From NCBI RefSeq assembly GCF_024363565.1, contig NZ_JAJEKE010000017.1, forward strand, positions 39,453-103,452: a stretch of 64,000 nt of DNA. The letters run 5' to 3'. Shown one piece after another: positions 7,878 through 16,844 of the stretch (its first letter is position 1; each line of letters opens with the position of its first letter). Source of the DNA: Lutispora saccharofermentans (GTDB lineage: Bacteria > Bacillota > Clostridia > Lutisporales > Lutisporaceae). A program made the position numbers and the translations under genes. A model generated the notes under the pieces. It did not search any database. It was not told the origin of the DNA and saw nothing but the letters and a program-made list of their open reading frames with translations.

Positions 7878-9059
7878 TTAGAATGTTATATAATCAGCAA
7901 GCACTAGATAGAAATTTTCTTGAACTACTGTTTTATTATCTTTATCTGCTGTTTTGTAGTTATCAAAGTAAATCTTATAGCCCTCTGATACCTCATCAAA
8001 GCATTTATGCAATGCCTCCGGATCATTTCTATCTTTCAATTGTCCTTCACAATACATTCTGCCATATTCAACAAAAGCTGCGGTAGAAACCATTGCAAGC
8101 GGGAAAGCATATGATGAGAACCTTCCCGAAACACCGGCTTCAGCCAGCTTTGCTTTAATCTGTTCAACCATGTATTCGGAGTCTCCGCTATGCCCTTCAA
8201 CTGATATGCCTAACGCACCAGGATAGCCGTGGAATGGGCTGGGGCAGCATTGCTGAGCATTTATGGCTCCTTGTTCAACACATGACTTTATTAAAGGCTC
8301 CTGCATGCCGCAGTTTGTGCTGAAGAAATTGGTATCCTTACCGTATTCGGCAACCTTTCTCGGAACATCTTCCAGTATAAATTGCTGTGCTCCTGTAATG
8401 CTAGCATCACCTGCCGGGTCTGGAGCTGTGGCGTCAACAAACTTTATTCCCAGTCTTTCGCACTCGGATACTATTATCTCTCTCCTCTGTACGATAAGCG
8501 GATAAGACATATGTCTTGGAAAAGAGTAATGTATAAATGTCTTTGCTCCAAGCTTCTTTGCTTGTTCAACAATTTTATACCCCTGTGCTACTTCATCTCC
8601 ATTAATAATGACATCGGCTTTAGCGGCAATGATATCCGTTTCACCGGGCTGATAAGCTAAAATCAAAACATCCGGCCTGGCCTCTCTAACCTTTTCAAAT
8701 GCCGCCGCTGCGCCTTGAACCGCTTGATTCATGATCAGGACCTTGACATCGGGATCTGATACTAAACCAACTGCATTAGAAATAAGTGTCTCCTGCTCTG
8801 TTGTAAATGAATCTGGATAAGTCTGTGAAACAATCATACCCGGGTATTTTTTAGCTGCAGCTTCCATGGATCTGAACTCTTCTTCGTTTTGAGACACTGT
8901 TCCTGTGTAAATAGCAATTTTGTATTTCGGTGCTGCAGCAGTTTCCCCTGAGCTCGCTGGTTGTTCTGCTCCACCGTTTGCCGGTTCTGCCGGCTTGGCG
9001 CATCCGACAATACTGAGTACCATTACAATGGTCAGTACTAAAGCTAATACCTTTTTCAA
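7878..9059 (-). CDS. DUF3798 substrate-binding lipoprotein of ABC importer
   Basis: 393 residues. I start it at TTG 9059, 6 bases after GGAGGGG; an upstream ATG at 9074 lies inside that site. The N-terminus is a lipoprotein signal (KKVLALVLTIVMVLSIVGC) with the lipid-attached cysteine followed by a low-complexity linker. The mature part matches DUF3798: KYKIAIYTGTVSQNEEEFRS, then DVKVLIMNQAVQGAAAAF and GMQEPLIKSC. Members have a type I periplasmic-binding-protein fold. It heads an operon with a two-domain ATPase and two permeases, so it is the extracellular receptor of an importer of unknown substrate. A CC pair in AQQCCPSPFHG is conspicuous for an exposed protein. Confidence 0.88.
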   Translation of the reverse strand: MKKVLALVLTIVMVLSIVGCAKPAEPANGGAEQPASSGETAAAPKYKIAIYTGTVSQNEEEFRSMEAAAKKYPGMIVSQTYPDSFTTEQETLISNAVGLVSDPDVKVLIMNQAVQGAAAAFEKVREARPDVLILAYQPGETDIIAAKADVIINGDEVAQGYKIVEQAKKLGAKTFIHYSFPRHMSYPLIVQRREIIVSECERLGIKFVDATAPDPAGDASITGAQQFILEDVPRKVAEYGKDTNFFSTNCGMQEPLIKSCVEQGAINAQQCCPSPFHGYPGALGISVEGHSGDSEYMVEQIKAKLAEAGVSGRFSSYAFPLAMVSTAAFVEYGRMYCEGQLKDRNDPEALHKCFDEVSEGYKIYFDNYKTADKDNKTVVQENFYLVLADYITF

Positions 9060-9404
9060 TAGATTCCCCTCCATTTAAACATTTTTATTAGTCTGAAAAA
9101 CACTGCTTTTCAGATGCTAATCATTATAAATATATGCTCATGAATCATATAAAACGCTATCTCCTCTGAACAAAAATATGGAAGAAAAATTGTTTATTAA
9201 TATATATTTGTAATTTCGTTAATTATCAGACTATTCCTATTTTTATAACATATTTCTCTGAAGTTTTTGGAAATAAAAAATATATGCTTTCAACAAAATG
9301 GAAATTTGAAGAAGAGTATCTTATTGATAGATGCAAAAAGTCAGAATAGAACTGCTGGAAGACGCATTCTTAACACATATCTTGCAGCAGCTCCATAATT
9401 GAAT
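9060..9404 (-). promoter_or_regulatory. Upstream region of the DUF3798 operon with an operator-like inverted repeat
   Basis: 345 bases without a gene, AT-rich. The clearest element is a perfect inverted repeat, TCTGAAAA-N7-TTTTCAGA, at 9092-9114, only about 20 bases before the SD of the DUF3798 gene. It could be a repressor/response-regulator site or a small hairpin in the leader. No convincing -35/-10 pair was identified. Near the response-regulator stop there is a weak CTGCTG/CAGCAG pair with a long loop that I do not count as a terminator. Confidence 0.45.
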
Positions 9405-10040
9405 TTATAGTAACTTGTATTTATTCTTAGGTCTGCCTATTTGTCCATAGATAGGAACAATCTCAATCTTTTTTTCCTCAATCATATATGATATATATCT
9501 GTGTACAGTCTGATATGCCAGATTAAGGCCGCTGGTTATATCATCAATTGTAAGCCCTTTATCTTGCTCCCTGAAGTAATCATATATAATATTTAAGGTA
9601 GCAGGGCTTATTCCTTTATCAACATATATTTGATGCACTTCTTTAGTAAGTTGTTTTTGTATTTCATTAATTCTAAGGTTTACTTTTATCCGTGAAATCA
9701 AATCTGGAGATTTAATCGGTTTTATGGCAAAATCAGTTGCACCTGCAGCAATTAATCTTTCTGATGTCTCCTGATTTTCATCAACAGTCAGCACCAGGAT
9801 TGATACTGCATTGTCCGTTTCACGGATTTTCTTTACCGTAGTCAATCCATCCCAGTCTGCCATATGATAATCCACTATAACCAGATTAGGCTTATATATC
9901 TTATACAGTTTATATCCTTTCCTGCCGCCTGATGCCGTGACAGCGTCCCACCCCCCATATATACATATTTCTTTTAGAGTATAAAGAATATCAGCTTCAT
10001 CGTCTATTATTAAGATTCTAGGCACATTTTCTCTTTTCAA
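9405..10040 (-). CDS. Response regulator, receiver plus HTH output domain (CitB/DcuR-like layout)
   Basis: 211 residues from TTG at 10040, which lies 6 bases after GAGGTG; the alternative GTG nine bases upstream is part of that site. The receiver domain (about 7-125) has the acidic pair DD at 13-14, the phospho-acceptor D57 in NLVIVDYHMADWDG, and the conserved lysine in FAIKPI. The C-terminal region (about 150-211) carries a helix-turn-helix, DDITSGLNLAYQTVHRYISYM, and a basic end, resembling the output domain of CitB/DcuR-type regulators. It directly follows the histidine kinase gene and precedes the DUF3798 transporter operon, its most likely target. Confidence 0.88.
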   Translation of the reverse strand: MKRENVPRILIIDDEADILYTLKEICIYGGWDAVTASGGRKGYKLYKIYKPNLVIVDYHMADWDGLTTVKKIRETDNAVSILVLTVDENQETSERLIAAGATDFAIKPIKSPDLISRIKVNLRINEIQKQLTKEVHQIYVDKGISPATLNIIYDYFREQDKGLTIDDITSGLNLAYQTVHRYISYMIEEKKIEIVPIYGQIGRPKNKYKLL

Positions 10041-10056
10041 CAGAATCACCTCAATT

Positions 10057-11466
10057 CTAAATATTCATAGGCTTGTATAGCGACTTTTCGTAAAATTCAA
10101 AGGAAGGCAGGAAGATAGCAACTGTTGTTCCTATGTCCACCTGACTATGAATTTCTATTCTTCCCCCATTGTCCTCAAAGATACTTTTGGCAAACGGGAG
10201 GCCCAAGCCTGAAGTATCGTTTGTCGAGTAGCCTATCTCCCATACCCGATCAAGCTCTGACTCCTTTATGCCTATACCGTTGTCTTGAATCATTATATTA
10301 ATTCCTTCCTCTGCTTGCTTTACGTCCATGTTTATTATTTTATAGGGATGCTTGCATGGTACGAAAATTGCATTCTCCAGTATATTAATAACTGCTCTGG
10401 CAATCAAAATCTTATTTATATATACATCTGAAAGCTCATCGTCAACACTGATTTTAAATCTTATTTCTTCATCCTCTAGAGGCAGCTGTGCCCTTATATA
10501 GCTTATCAGTTCTTCAGTCTTCAATCTCTGGCGGGAATCCTCATAAAGAAAACTTGATATCATTTCACTCATCTTTGTTACCGAACTTTCAATGCGCTCG
10601 CTGTACTCTTTCAGCTTTACGTTACTGCTTTTCGAGAGTATTAGAGAGTTCAAGCCTCTGATCGTTACCAATGGCGTCTTTAAATCATGCACTAAAGACT
10701 TCACCTCTTTATATACCCGGTTTTCCAAAGCCTTTGCTCTCATATTTCTAATTTCGCTTTCTTTTTCGTAATTTTCTCTCATAATGCGTATATTCTTTGA
10801 GCTGATCATAAAGAGAGTAGCAGTTATAAAAGCGGATATGATAAAGGGCAGAAAAAATGCAAATCCGGAAAAATTCAAAACTGCAGCAGCATTTAGGTAT
10901 ATGCCTGTTATCTTGATGCTATAAGGAATATCGCTTTGCCCAAAAAGATATATTGAAAAAAAAGGCATAATATTTAACCAGTTGAAAGCAAAAAAAAACT
11001 GTATAGAAACTATAAAAACCTGAATGAAACTATTTGTTTCTCCAAATAATTTCTCAAAAAGCATTAATATTATAAAAAGCGCCATTATTGTTGACACAGG
11101 TTCCCAGGATATTTTGAATATTAGAGAATCCATCCAATGTAAAACAATAACGGCAATCGAAGATACAAGAAATTTATCAAAAGCGGTTAAGCAGTACCTG
11201 AGTTTTGAATGAAATATTACCAGCATGATTCCCATAAAAATAAATGTGCTTTGGATTGCATTCAGAAAATTAGCTTTAGCCGATCCAAGAATGAGATGAC
11301 CGCTGTCTCCTGTATTGATGGCATCCCGTATCTTTATGATTATATTAAACCAGATTTGCTCTGTATAGACAGGGAAAAGTAAGCCGAGGCAAATAAGTAA
11401 AAAACCCGCAGTCAGAAATAGCCTGGCATGCTTAATCTCACTGACCTTTATTCCGCTATTTATCAT
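10057..11466 (-). CDS. Membrane sensor histidine kinase with multi-helix N-terminal domain
   Basis: 469 residues. Residues 15-222 hold about six or seven hydrophobic segments with short loops and no recognisable large extracellular domain. A linker helix leads to the H box VHDLKTPLVTIRG with phospho-acceptor H260. The ATPase domain shows the N box (NILENAIFVP), G1 (DNGIGI) and G2 (GLGLPFAKSIFEDNGG). The lack of an extracellular sensor domain, and the two exported proteins encoded immediately upstream in the same run, suggest it may sense through a partner protein. Pairs with the response regulator 16 bases downstream. Confidence 0.9.
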   Translation of the reverse strand: MINSGIKVSEIKHARLFLTAGFLLICLGLLFPVYTEQIWFNIIIKIRDAINTGDSGHLILGSAKANFLNAIQSTFIFMGIMLVIFHSKLRYCLTAFDKFLVSSIAVIVLHWMDSLIFKISWEPVSTIMALFIILMLFEKLFGETNSFIQVFIVSIQFFFAFNWLNIMPFFSIYLFGQSDIPYSIKITGIYLNAAAVLNFSGFAFFLPFIISAFITATLFMISSKNIRIMRENYEKESEIRNMRAKALENRVYKEVKSLVHDLKTPLVTIRGLNSLILSKSSNVKLKEYSERIESSVTKMSEMISSFLYEDSRQRLKTEELISYIRAQLPLEDEEIRFKISVDDELSDVYINKILIARAVINILENAIFVPCKHPYKIINMDVKQAEEGINIMIQDNGIGIKESELDRVWEIGYSTNDTSGLGLPFAKSIFEDNGGRIEIHSQVDIGTTVAIFLPSFEFYEKSLYKPMNI

Positions 11467-11510
11467 AATACTACCACTTCCATTCGCTTTTTATAGGGAA
11501 TAATTGTTGA

Positions 11511-12104
11511 TTACCGGAAAGCAGAAGCAAAGGGTTCGATGATATCATTTACCTTGTCAACCAGAGTCAACGGGATATCTTCATCTTTTGTAAGCTCAAT
11601 CAAAATGCTCTCCTTGCTTGACTTGCGCAAGCCTATGAAATAATCTGTTCCGGGACCTATAAGCCTTATCATCTGTTCAGTTCTGTTGTCGAGCTGCTCT
11701 CCGCCCATTACTATGGTAAGAACCTTTAAATCATCATTTTTGGCCTTCTCCAAAAGTTTATCAATACGCTCTATTTCTTCTTCATAGCTTATATTCTGAA
11801 GCTTCATGCCTAACGAGCTATATCCTATAACAAATACTATCGTATTAACCTCTTTTAAATCTGTGTCTCTAGCCTGAGGCATAAAAAAGCTTCGAAGCAT
11901 TAATTGATTTGATATGTCGTGAATTATGTATGAGTCCGTGCTTTGTCCTGCAGAAATAATAGCAATGGGAGTCTTTGCTATCGGACGAGGCAGACCTGGA
12001 AGTGTGAATATTTTTGTATTATTTTTATCTTTGAATGGCATATTTATGATTATTGATGCAAAAAGTGCTGCGAATAACACAACCCGAAGAAACTTTCTTT
12101 TCAT
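11511..12104 (-). CDS. DUF6305-like exported protein
   Basis: 197 residues with an N-terminal signal sequence (KRKFLRVVLFAALFASIIINM). The mature part contains TPIAIISAGQSTDSYIIHDI, FVIGYSSLGMKLQNIS and LTIVMGGEQLDNRTEQMIRLIGPGTDYFIGLRKSS, a pattern I associate with DUF6305, a small extracytoplasmic family of unknown function. An alternating strand/helix character suggests a Rossmann-like fold. ATG follows GGAG with good spacing. Encoded between an extracellular binding protein and a histidine kinase, so a role as an accessory ligand-sensing protein is plausible but inferred. Confidence 0.65.
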   Translation of the reverse strand: MKRKFLRVVLFAALFASIIINMPFKDKNNTKIFTLPGLPRPIAKTPIAIISAGQSTDSYIIHDISNQLMLRSFFMPQARDTDLKEVNTIVFVIGYSSLGMKLQNISYEEEIERIDKLLEKAKNDDLKVLTIVMGGEQLDNRTEQMIRLIGPGTDYFIGLRKSSKESILIELTKDEDIPLTLVDKVNDIIEPFASAFR

Positions 12105-12126
12105 TTCCTAAACTCCAACCTTTTCA

Positions 12127-13764
12127 CTATTCTGAAGCAAGCTCGACATTCTCTAATGACTCTATACCTGTCATGCTGGGTACATATCCCCTAACCGACA
12201 ATCGTGATGCCATCACCGGCATAGTGTGTACCAAAGGAACTGAAGGAGCTTCATAATTCACTATTTCCTGTAAGCTTCTATATAGGCTCCTTCGAAAAAC
12301 CATATTTGTGGTTTCTCTTGCCTGTATTAACAATTGATCAGCTTCTTTGCTTTTATATAAAGAGTAATTAGCGGCAAATCCCGGCTTTGCATTCTCCGAT
12401 GCAAACATAGTATATAAGAAATTATCCGGATCAGCATAATCGCCTGTCCAACCGATAAGTGCAATTTCATGTTCTCCGTTGCGTATCCTTGTCAAGTATT
12501 CATCCCAGTTAAACACCTTTATTTCTGCGTAGATACCGACTTGCTTCAAACTCTCCTTTACAAACTCTGCCACTTGCAAAGGCTTTGGGAAGTAGTCACG
12601 GGCCGCATCCATCACCCATAATGTGGTTTTGAAACCGTTAGGAAACCCTGCCTCCTGCATAAGCTTTCGGGATTTATCCGGGTCATATTCGTAAGTCTTC
12701 AAATTGTTATTGTAGCCCCAAAGAGACGGTGGAATATAGGTTGCTGCCGGTTTAGCAAAATTATCAAATACATCGTTAACAAGCTTTTCCTTGTCTATTG
12801 CATGATTGATGGCAACTCTTACATCTCGCTTATTAAAAGGAAATCTTTCATTGTTCATCGCTATATAGCCTACATTGAAGCTGGGCCTCAAATACAAATG
12901 CAAATTTGGATCATATTTGACTTCTGCGATATCAACCGGGCTCAGATAATCCGCAATGTGGATTGAACCCTGCTTCAATTCCTCCAATCTGTCTTTGTTT
13001 CCCGGAATAACCCTGAACTCTATTTCTTTAACTTTAGCCCTTCCGTTCCAGTACTTATCATTTCTTTCAAGAATGATACTCTTATTGTGCTCCCAGCTTT
13101 TTAAAAGGAAGGGGCCTGTACCAACCGGATGTTTGAATAAATCCTCATTATGCTCCTTTATAGCTTCAGGGCTGGCTATTCCAAATGCCGGCATGGCCAA
13201 TGCATTTAAAAATGGTGCATATGGTTTGTTAAGCTTTATTTCTAACGAATGATTTGAAAGTGCTTTTACACTATCTACAAATCCGGGGAAACCCCCAAAA
13301 ACTGTATTCCAATAACTGAATTTACCGTTATGATAGGGATTATCTTTATCCATCCATCTATGAAAGTTAAAGCAAACAGCACTGGCATTGAAATCAGTTC
13401 CATCGTGAAAACGGATCCCCTCGCGCAGCTTAAATACCCAGGTCAATCCATCTTCACTGGAATTCCAGCTCTCAGCGAGACATGGTATGATCCTGCCTTC
13501 ATTCTTTTCATATTTTACCAAAGTCTCAAATATATTTACTGTTACCTTAAAGGAATTCATTTCTGTTGTGCTTGCAGGATCCAAGGTCACTGAATCATTG
13601 GCACGTCCAATGATCAACCTTTGATTTGTATTATTTGTACTGCCTGCTGTATTCACAATCGGAGCTTTTTTTACGGGTGCATAATTAAATAATGCAAATA
13701 TGACAGCTATAATAATAGCAATAGATGCAGGAAGCATTAGAGATGAGTTGTTATCTCTATCCAA
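12127..13764 (-). CDS. Family 5 (peptide/nickel-type) extracellular solute-binding protein, membrane-anchored
   Basis: 545 residues from TTG at 13764, 5 bases after GGGGGGTG. The N-terminus is a single hydrophobic segment (LPASIAIIIAVIFALFNYA) with no lipobox cysteine, so it is probably held by an uncleaved anchor rather than by lipid. The rest is a full-length SBP_bac_5 protein: LIIGRANDSVTLDPAST, then TWVFKLREGIRFHDGTDFNASAV, and the later LRPSFNVGYIAMNNERFPF and IALIGWTGDYADPDNFL. Such proteins bind oligopeptides, nickel or opines. No permease or ATPase gene adjoins it; instead it precedes DUF6305, kinase and regulator genes. Confidence 0.88.
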   Translation of the reverse strand: MDRDNNSSLMLPASIAIIIAVIFALFNYAPVKKAPIVNTAGSTNNTNQRLIIGRANDSVTLDPASTTEMNSFKVTVNIFETLVKYEKNEGRIIPCLAESWNSSEDGLTWVFKLREGIRFHDGTDFNASAVCFNFHRWMDKDNPYHNGKFSYWNTVFGGFPGFVDSVKALSNHSLEIKLNKPYAPFLNALAMPAFGIASPEAIKEHNEDLFKHPVGTGPFLLKSWEHNKSIILERNDKYWNGRAKVKEIEFRVIPGNKDRLEELKQGSIHIADYLSPVDIAEVKYDPNLHLYLRPSFNVGYIAMNNERFPFNKRDVRVAINHAIDKEKLVNDVFDNFAKPAATYIPPSLWGYNNNLKTYEYDPDKSRKLMQEAGFPNGFKTTLWVMDAARDYFPKPLQVAEFVKESLKQVGIYAEIKVFNWDEYLTRIRNGEHEIALIGWTGDYADPDNFLYTMFASENAKPGFAANYSLYKSKEADQLLIQARETTNMVFRRSLYRSLQEIVNYEAPSVPLVHTMPVMASRLSVRGYVPSMTGIESLENVELASE

Positions 13765-13903
13765 ATCTTCACCCCCCGTAAAAAATCTTACCTGTTATCC
13801 TTCAATAAATTATTAGCTCCTTAGAAATGTCTGTAATATGATTTTAGCCTAAAAGTATGTAAAAATCAAAATATTCTTTATATTATTACTGCTTCGACAT
13901 AAA

Positions 13904-13941
13904 ATAAGCAAGTAAAACATTTTCATGTCCTACTTGCTTAT
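13904..13941 (-). terminator. Rho-independent terminator of thrS
   Basis: On the minus strand, ATAAGCAAGTA and TACTTGCTTAT pair around a 16-base loop and are followed by TTTATG. Lies 29 bases after the thrS stop. Confidence 0.75.
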
Positions 13942-13969
13942 AAATGCAGCTAAAAATTTTAACTAATAT

Positions 13970-15880
13970 CTATTTGTTTATCTTATCAGCTATTTCATTT
14001 TGTATATGAGATATGAAATCTTGAAGCTTCATCGCACCTTTGTCTCCTTCTTTCCTATCCCTCACGGAAACACTGCCGCCTTCTACTTCCTTATCTCCTA
14101 CAATCAGCATATAAGGCACCTTTTTAAGCTGAGCTTCTCTGATCTTATATCCCACCTTCTCACTCCTAAGGTCTGATTCAACCCTTATATCCAGTTCATT
14201 TAATCTTCCTGCAATTTCCTTTGCATAATCATACTGCCTTTCAGATACAGGTATCACGGTCACTTGAGTAGGTGCTATCCAGACGGGGAATGCTCCTGCA
14301 AAATTCTCAGTCAATATGGCAATGAATCTTTCTATGCTGCCGAATAGTACCCTGTGAATCATAACAGGTCTATGTTTTTGACCGTCCTTAGCTATATAAG
14401 TCAAATCAAATCTGAGCGGCATCTGGTAGTCAAGCTGTATTGTACCGCACTGCCATGTCCTTCCTATGCAATCTCTTAGATGGAAGTCTATCTTAGGTCC
14501 ATAAAATGCCCCATCCCCTTCATTTAACTTATAGGGCAGCCCCAATTCTTCCAATGCTCCTTTAAGAGCTTCTTCAGCTTGATCCCATACCTCTATCTCT
14601 CCTATAAACTTTTCAGGCCTCGTTGATAGTTCTACATGATAGCTGAATCCAAATGTTTTGTATACTTCGTCTATAAGTGTGGCTACCCCTTTGATCTCAT
14701 CTTTGATTTGCTCAGGCAGCATGAATATATGTGCATCATCTTGTGTGAAAGCCCTGACCCTCATCAAACCATGCAGTGCCCCTGACAGCTCGTGTCTATG
14801 GACCCTTCCCAATTCTGCAACTCTCATGGGAAAATCTCTGTACGAATGCAGCTTAGTGCTGTATACAAGCATTCCCCCCGGGCAATTCATTGGTTTTATG
14901 GCATAATCTTCTTCATCAATTTGTACTGTATACATGTTTTCTTTATAGTTGAACCAATGCCCTGAAGTCTCCCACAGTTGCCTGTTCAATATTATAGGAG
15001 TTTCCACTTCCACATATCCTGCTTTTTTGTGTATTTCTCTCCAGTATTTAAGAAGCTGGTTCTTTAATTCCATACCTTTGGGCAAGAAAAACGGAAAGCC
15101 CGGTCCTTCATCCATCAGTTCAAATAGCTCTAATTCTTTTCCCAGCTTTCTGTGGTCCCTCTTTTTAGCTTCTTCAAGCATATTTAAATGTTCATCCAAT
15201 TGACTCTTCTTAGCAAATGAGGTACCATAAATTCTTTGCAGCATTTTATTCTTTTCATTCCCACGCCAATATGCTCCCGCAACACTCAAAAGCTTAAAGG
15301 CTTTAATTTTGCCTGTAGATGGCACATGGGGTCCGGCGCATAAATCTACAAATTCACCTTGCTTATAGAACGAAATAACTTCATCTTTCGGCAAATCCCT
15401 GATCAGCTCTACCTTGTAGCTTTCACCTTTTTCTTCCATTAATCTTATGGCTTCTTCTCTCGGAAGTTCAAATCTCTCAAGCTTATAATCCTCCTTGACT
15501 ATATTTGCCATTTCTTTCTCTATGAGTTCCAGATCGGCTTCAGTAAAGGTTTTTTCAGAATCAAAATCATAATAGAAGCCATTATCTATAGCAGGTCCTA
15601 TCGCGAGCTTTATCTCGGGATATAATCTTTTTACTGCTTGAGCCAATATGTGAGAAGAAGTATGTCTGAAAGGCAGCTTTCCATCTTCATCATCGAAAGT
15701 CAATACTTCAAGCTTGCAATCCTCTTCAATGGCCTTGTCTAGCTCATAAATCCTGCCATTAACCTTAGCTGCTAAAGCAGCTTTTAACAATCCGCTTCCT
15801 ATTGAGGCTATGATCTCCTCAATCCTTACTCCCTTTTCATATTCTTTTACAGAACCATCCTTTAAAGTAATTTTTATCAT
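13970..15880 (-). CDS. thrS: Threonyl-tRNA synthetase
   Basis: 636 residues, full length for bacterial ThrRS. It charges tRNA-Thr. Domains in order: TGS (1-60, starting MIKITLKDGSVKEYEKGV), the editing domain (about 65-225, with the zinc-like HTSSHILAQAV motif and a CAGPHVPSTG segment), the class II catalytic core (about 240-535; MNCPGGMLVY, RVRAFTQDDAHIF and VLFGSIERF motifs) and the anticodon-binding domain (about 540-636). ATG follows GGAGGG. Expression is controlled by a threonine T-box leader immediately upstream, and a terminator follows. Confidence 0.98.
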   Translation of the reverse strand: MIKITLKDGSVKEYEKGVRIEEIIASIGSGLLKAALAAKVNGRIYELDKAIEEDCKLEVLTFDDEDGKLPFRHTSSHILAQAVKRLYPEIKLAIGPAIDNGFYYDFDSEKTFTEADLELIEKEMANIVKEDYKLERFELPREEAIRLMEEKGESYKVELIRDLPKDEVISFYKQGEFVDLCAGPHVPSTGKIKAFKLLSVAGAYWRGNEKNKMLQRIYGTSFAKKSQLDEHLNMLEEAKKRDHRKLGKELELFELMDEGPGFPFFLPKGMELKNQLLKYWREIHKKAGYVEVETPIILNRQLWETSGHWFNYKENMYTVQIDEEDYAIKPMNCPGGMLVYSTKLHSYRDFPMRVAELGRVHRHELSGALHGLMRVRAFTQDDAHIFMLPEQIKDEIKGVATLIDEVYKTFGFSYHVELSTRPEKFIGEIEVWDQAEEALKGALEELGLPYKLNEGDGAFYGPKIDFHLRDCIGRTWQCGTIQLDYQMPLRFDLTYIAKDGQKHRPVMIHRVLFGSIERFIAILTENFAGAFPVWIAPTQVTVIPVSERQYDYAKEIAGRLNELDIRVESDLRSEKVGYKIREAQLKKVPYMLIVGDKEVEGGSVSVRDRKEGDKGAMKLQDFISHIQNEIADKINK

Positions 15881-15904
15881 AATTTTCCCTCCTGTTTTAC
15901 TATT

Positions 15905-16140
15905 GATTTACAAAAAAACAAAAACTCCCGTCCCCTAAGGGGCGAGAGAAAACCGCGGTTCCACCCTAATTGTAACTCACAGATTATAACGTGATCATCG
16001 GATAAGCTTACTGATTTCAGCTCTCTGCTCCAAGGTGGTATTCAAACATTCTTGCCAAGAAATGCTTTCAGCCTATGACATTTCTTCTCTAATGGCAGCA
16101 ATTGTTTTACTTGTCCTCTTCAATGCATTTAATTATTGAT
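15905..16140 (-). promoter_or_regulatory. T-box riboswitch, threonine (ACC specifier), controlling thrS
   Basis: The T-box core AGGGTGGAACCGCGG reads leftward at 15967-15953. The competing terminator follows (CTCTCGCCCC-TTA-GGGGACGGGAG plus T-run, 15948-15912). In stem I the sequence GAATACCACC places ACC, followed by the expected purine, as the specifier codon; TAC is the one-base-shifted alternative but would be followed by C. Uncharged tRNA-Thr would stabilise the antiterminator and allow thrS transcription. Confidence 0.92.
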
Positions 16141-16143
16141 ATA

Positions 16144-16172
16144 ATTTTAATGCCATTGTTTTAATATGTCAA
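16144..16172 (-). promoter_or_regulatory. Sigma-A promoter of thrS
   Basis: TTGACA at 16172-16167, 17-base spacer, TAAAAT at 16149-16144, reading leftward into the T-box leader. The -35 overlaps the edge of the DUF445 gene's stop region. Confidence 0.78.
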
Positions 16173-16174
16173 TA

Positions 16175-16786
16175 CTAAATAAATATAAATAATAATATTC
16201 CCTGCAATAAACCTATTATTGCTCCTAAAACTCCTCCTAATACTTCAATATGCTTCAACTCTCTTTGAGCAATTTTTAATGTAATCTCTTCAATCTTTAT
16301 CAGATCGAATGCATTTATTTTTTCCTCGATCATTTCGCCAATTTTAATTTCATTAGAAGTCTTTTCATATATTTCATTGATTAAACCCGCCATAATATTT
16401 GGAGCTTCTCGATCTATCTGTTCTTCTATATATTGAAGAACTGCATTTTTTATTATTTGAGGAACTAAAGAAGGCATCTTTTCATAAATGTTTCTAGAAA
16501 TTTTATCCTTTACTATTGTAATAATCCTATCGGTATTATTATCATTTACAAGCTTCTCAAATATTTCCTTAAAGTTTATCAGTTCCAGTTCCACCGTCTG
16601 CCCTATGCTAGCCGCCATCTCAGACCTGCGCTTAGGCAGCAAGCCTTGTATTTCTATGCCTAATATCGGTATATTTATAGGGTTTAAAGGTCTGAACAAC
16701 ATCTTTATTGCTAATACATTGGTTACCCAACCGATAGCGCCGCCAATAAACACAGAAAATAAGATTTTATAGATCATTTTCTTCAC
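16175..16786 (-). CDS. DUF445 family membrane protein
   Basis: 203 residues. The N-terminal helix is followed by the DUF445 signature GWVTNVLAIKMLFRPLNPI and LLPKRRSEMAASIG. The central part is charged and helical (about 60-180), and the C-terminus ends in a second membrane helix (LGAIIGLLQGILLFIFI). This is the short Firmicutes form (YheB-like), of unknown function, usually found near sporulation or aminoacyl-tRNA synthetase genes. It lies 58 bases downstream of the YtxC-like gene, same strand. Confidence 0.87.
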   Translation of the reverse strand: MKKMIYKILFSVFIGGAIGWVTNVLAIKMLFRPLNPINIPILGIEIQGLLPKRRSEMAASIGQTVELELINFKEIFEKLVNDNNTDRIITIVKDKISRNIYEKMPSLVPQIIKNAVLQYIEEQIDREAPNIMAGLINEIYEKTSNEIKIGEMIEEKINAFDLIKIEEITLKIAQRELKHIEVLGGVLGAIIGLLQGILLFIFI

Positions 16787-16844
16787 CCGTTTACATCAAT
16801 AGTTTAATACTATTGATTATAACATAAACAGGTTACATAATGCA

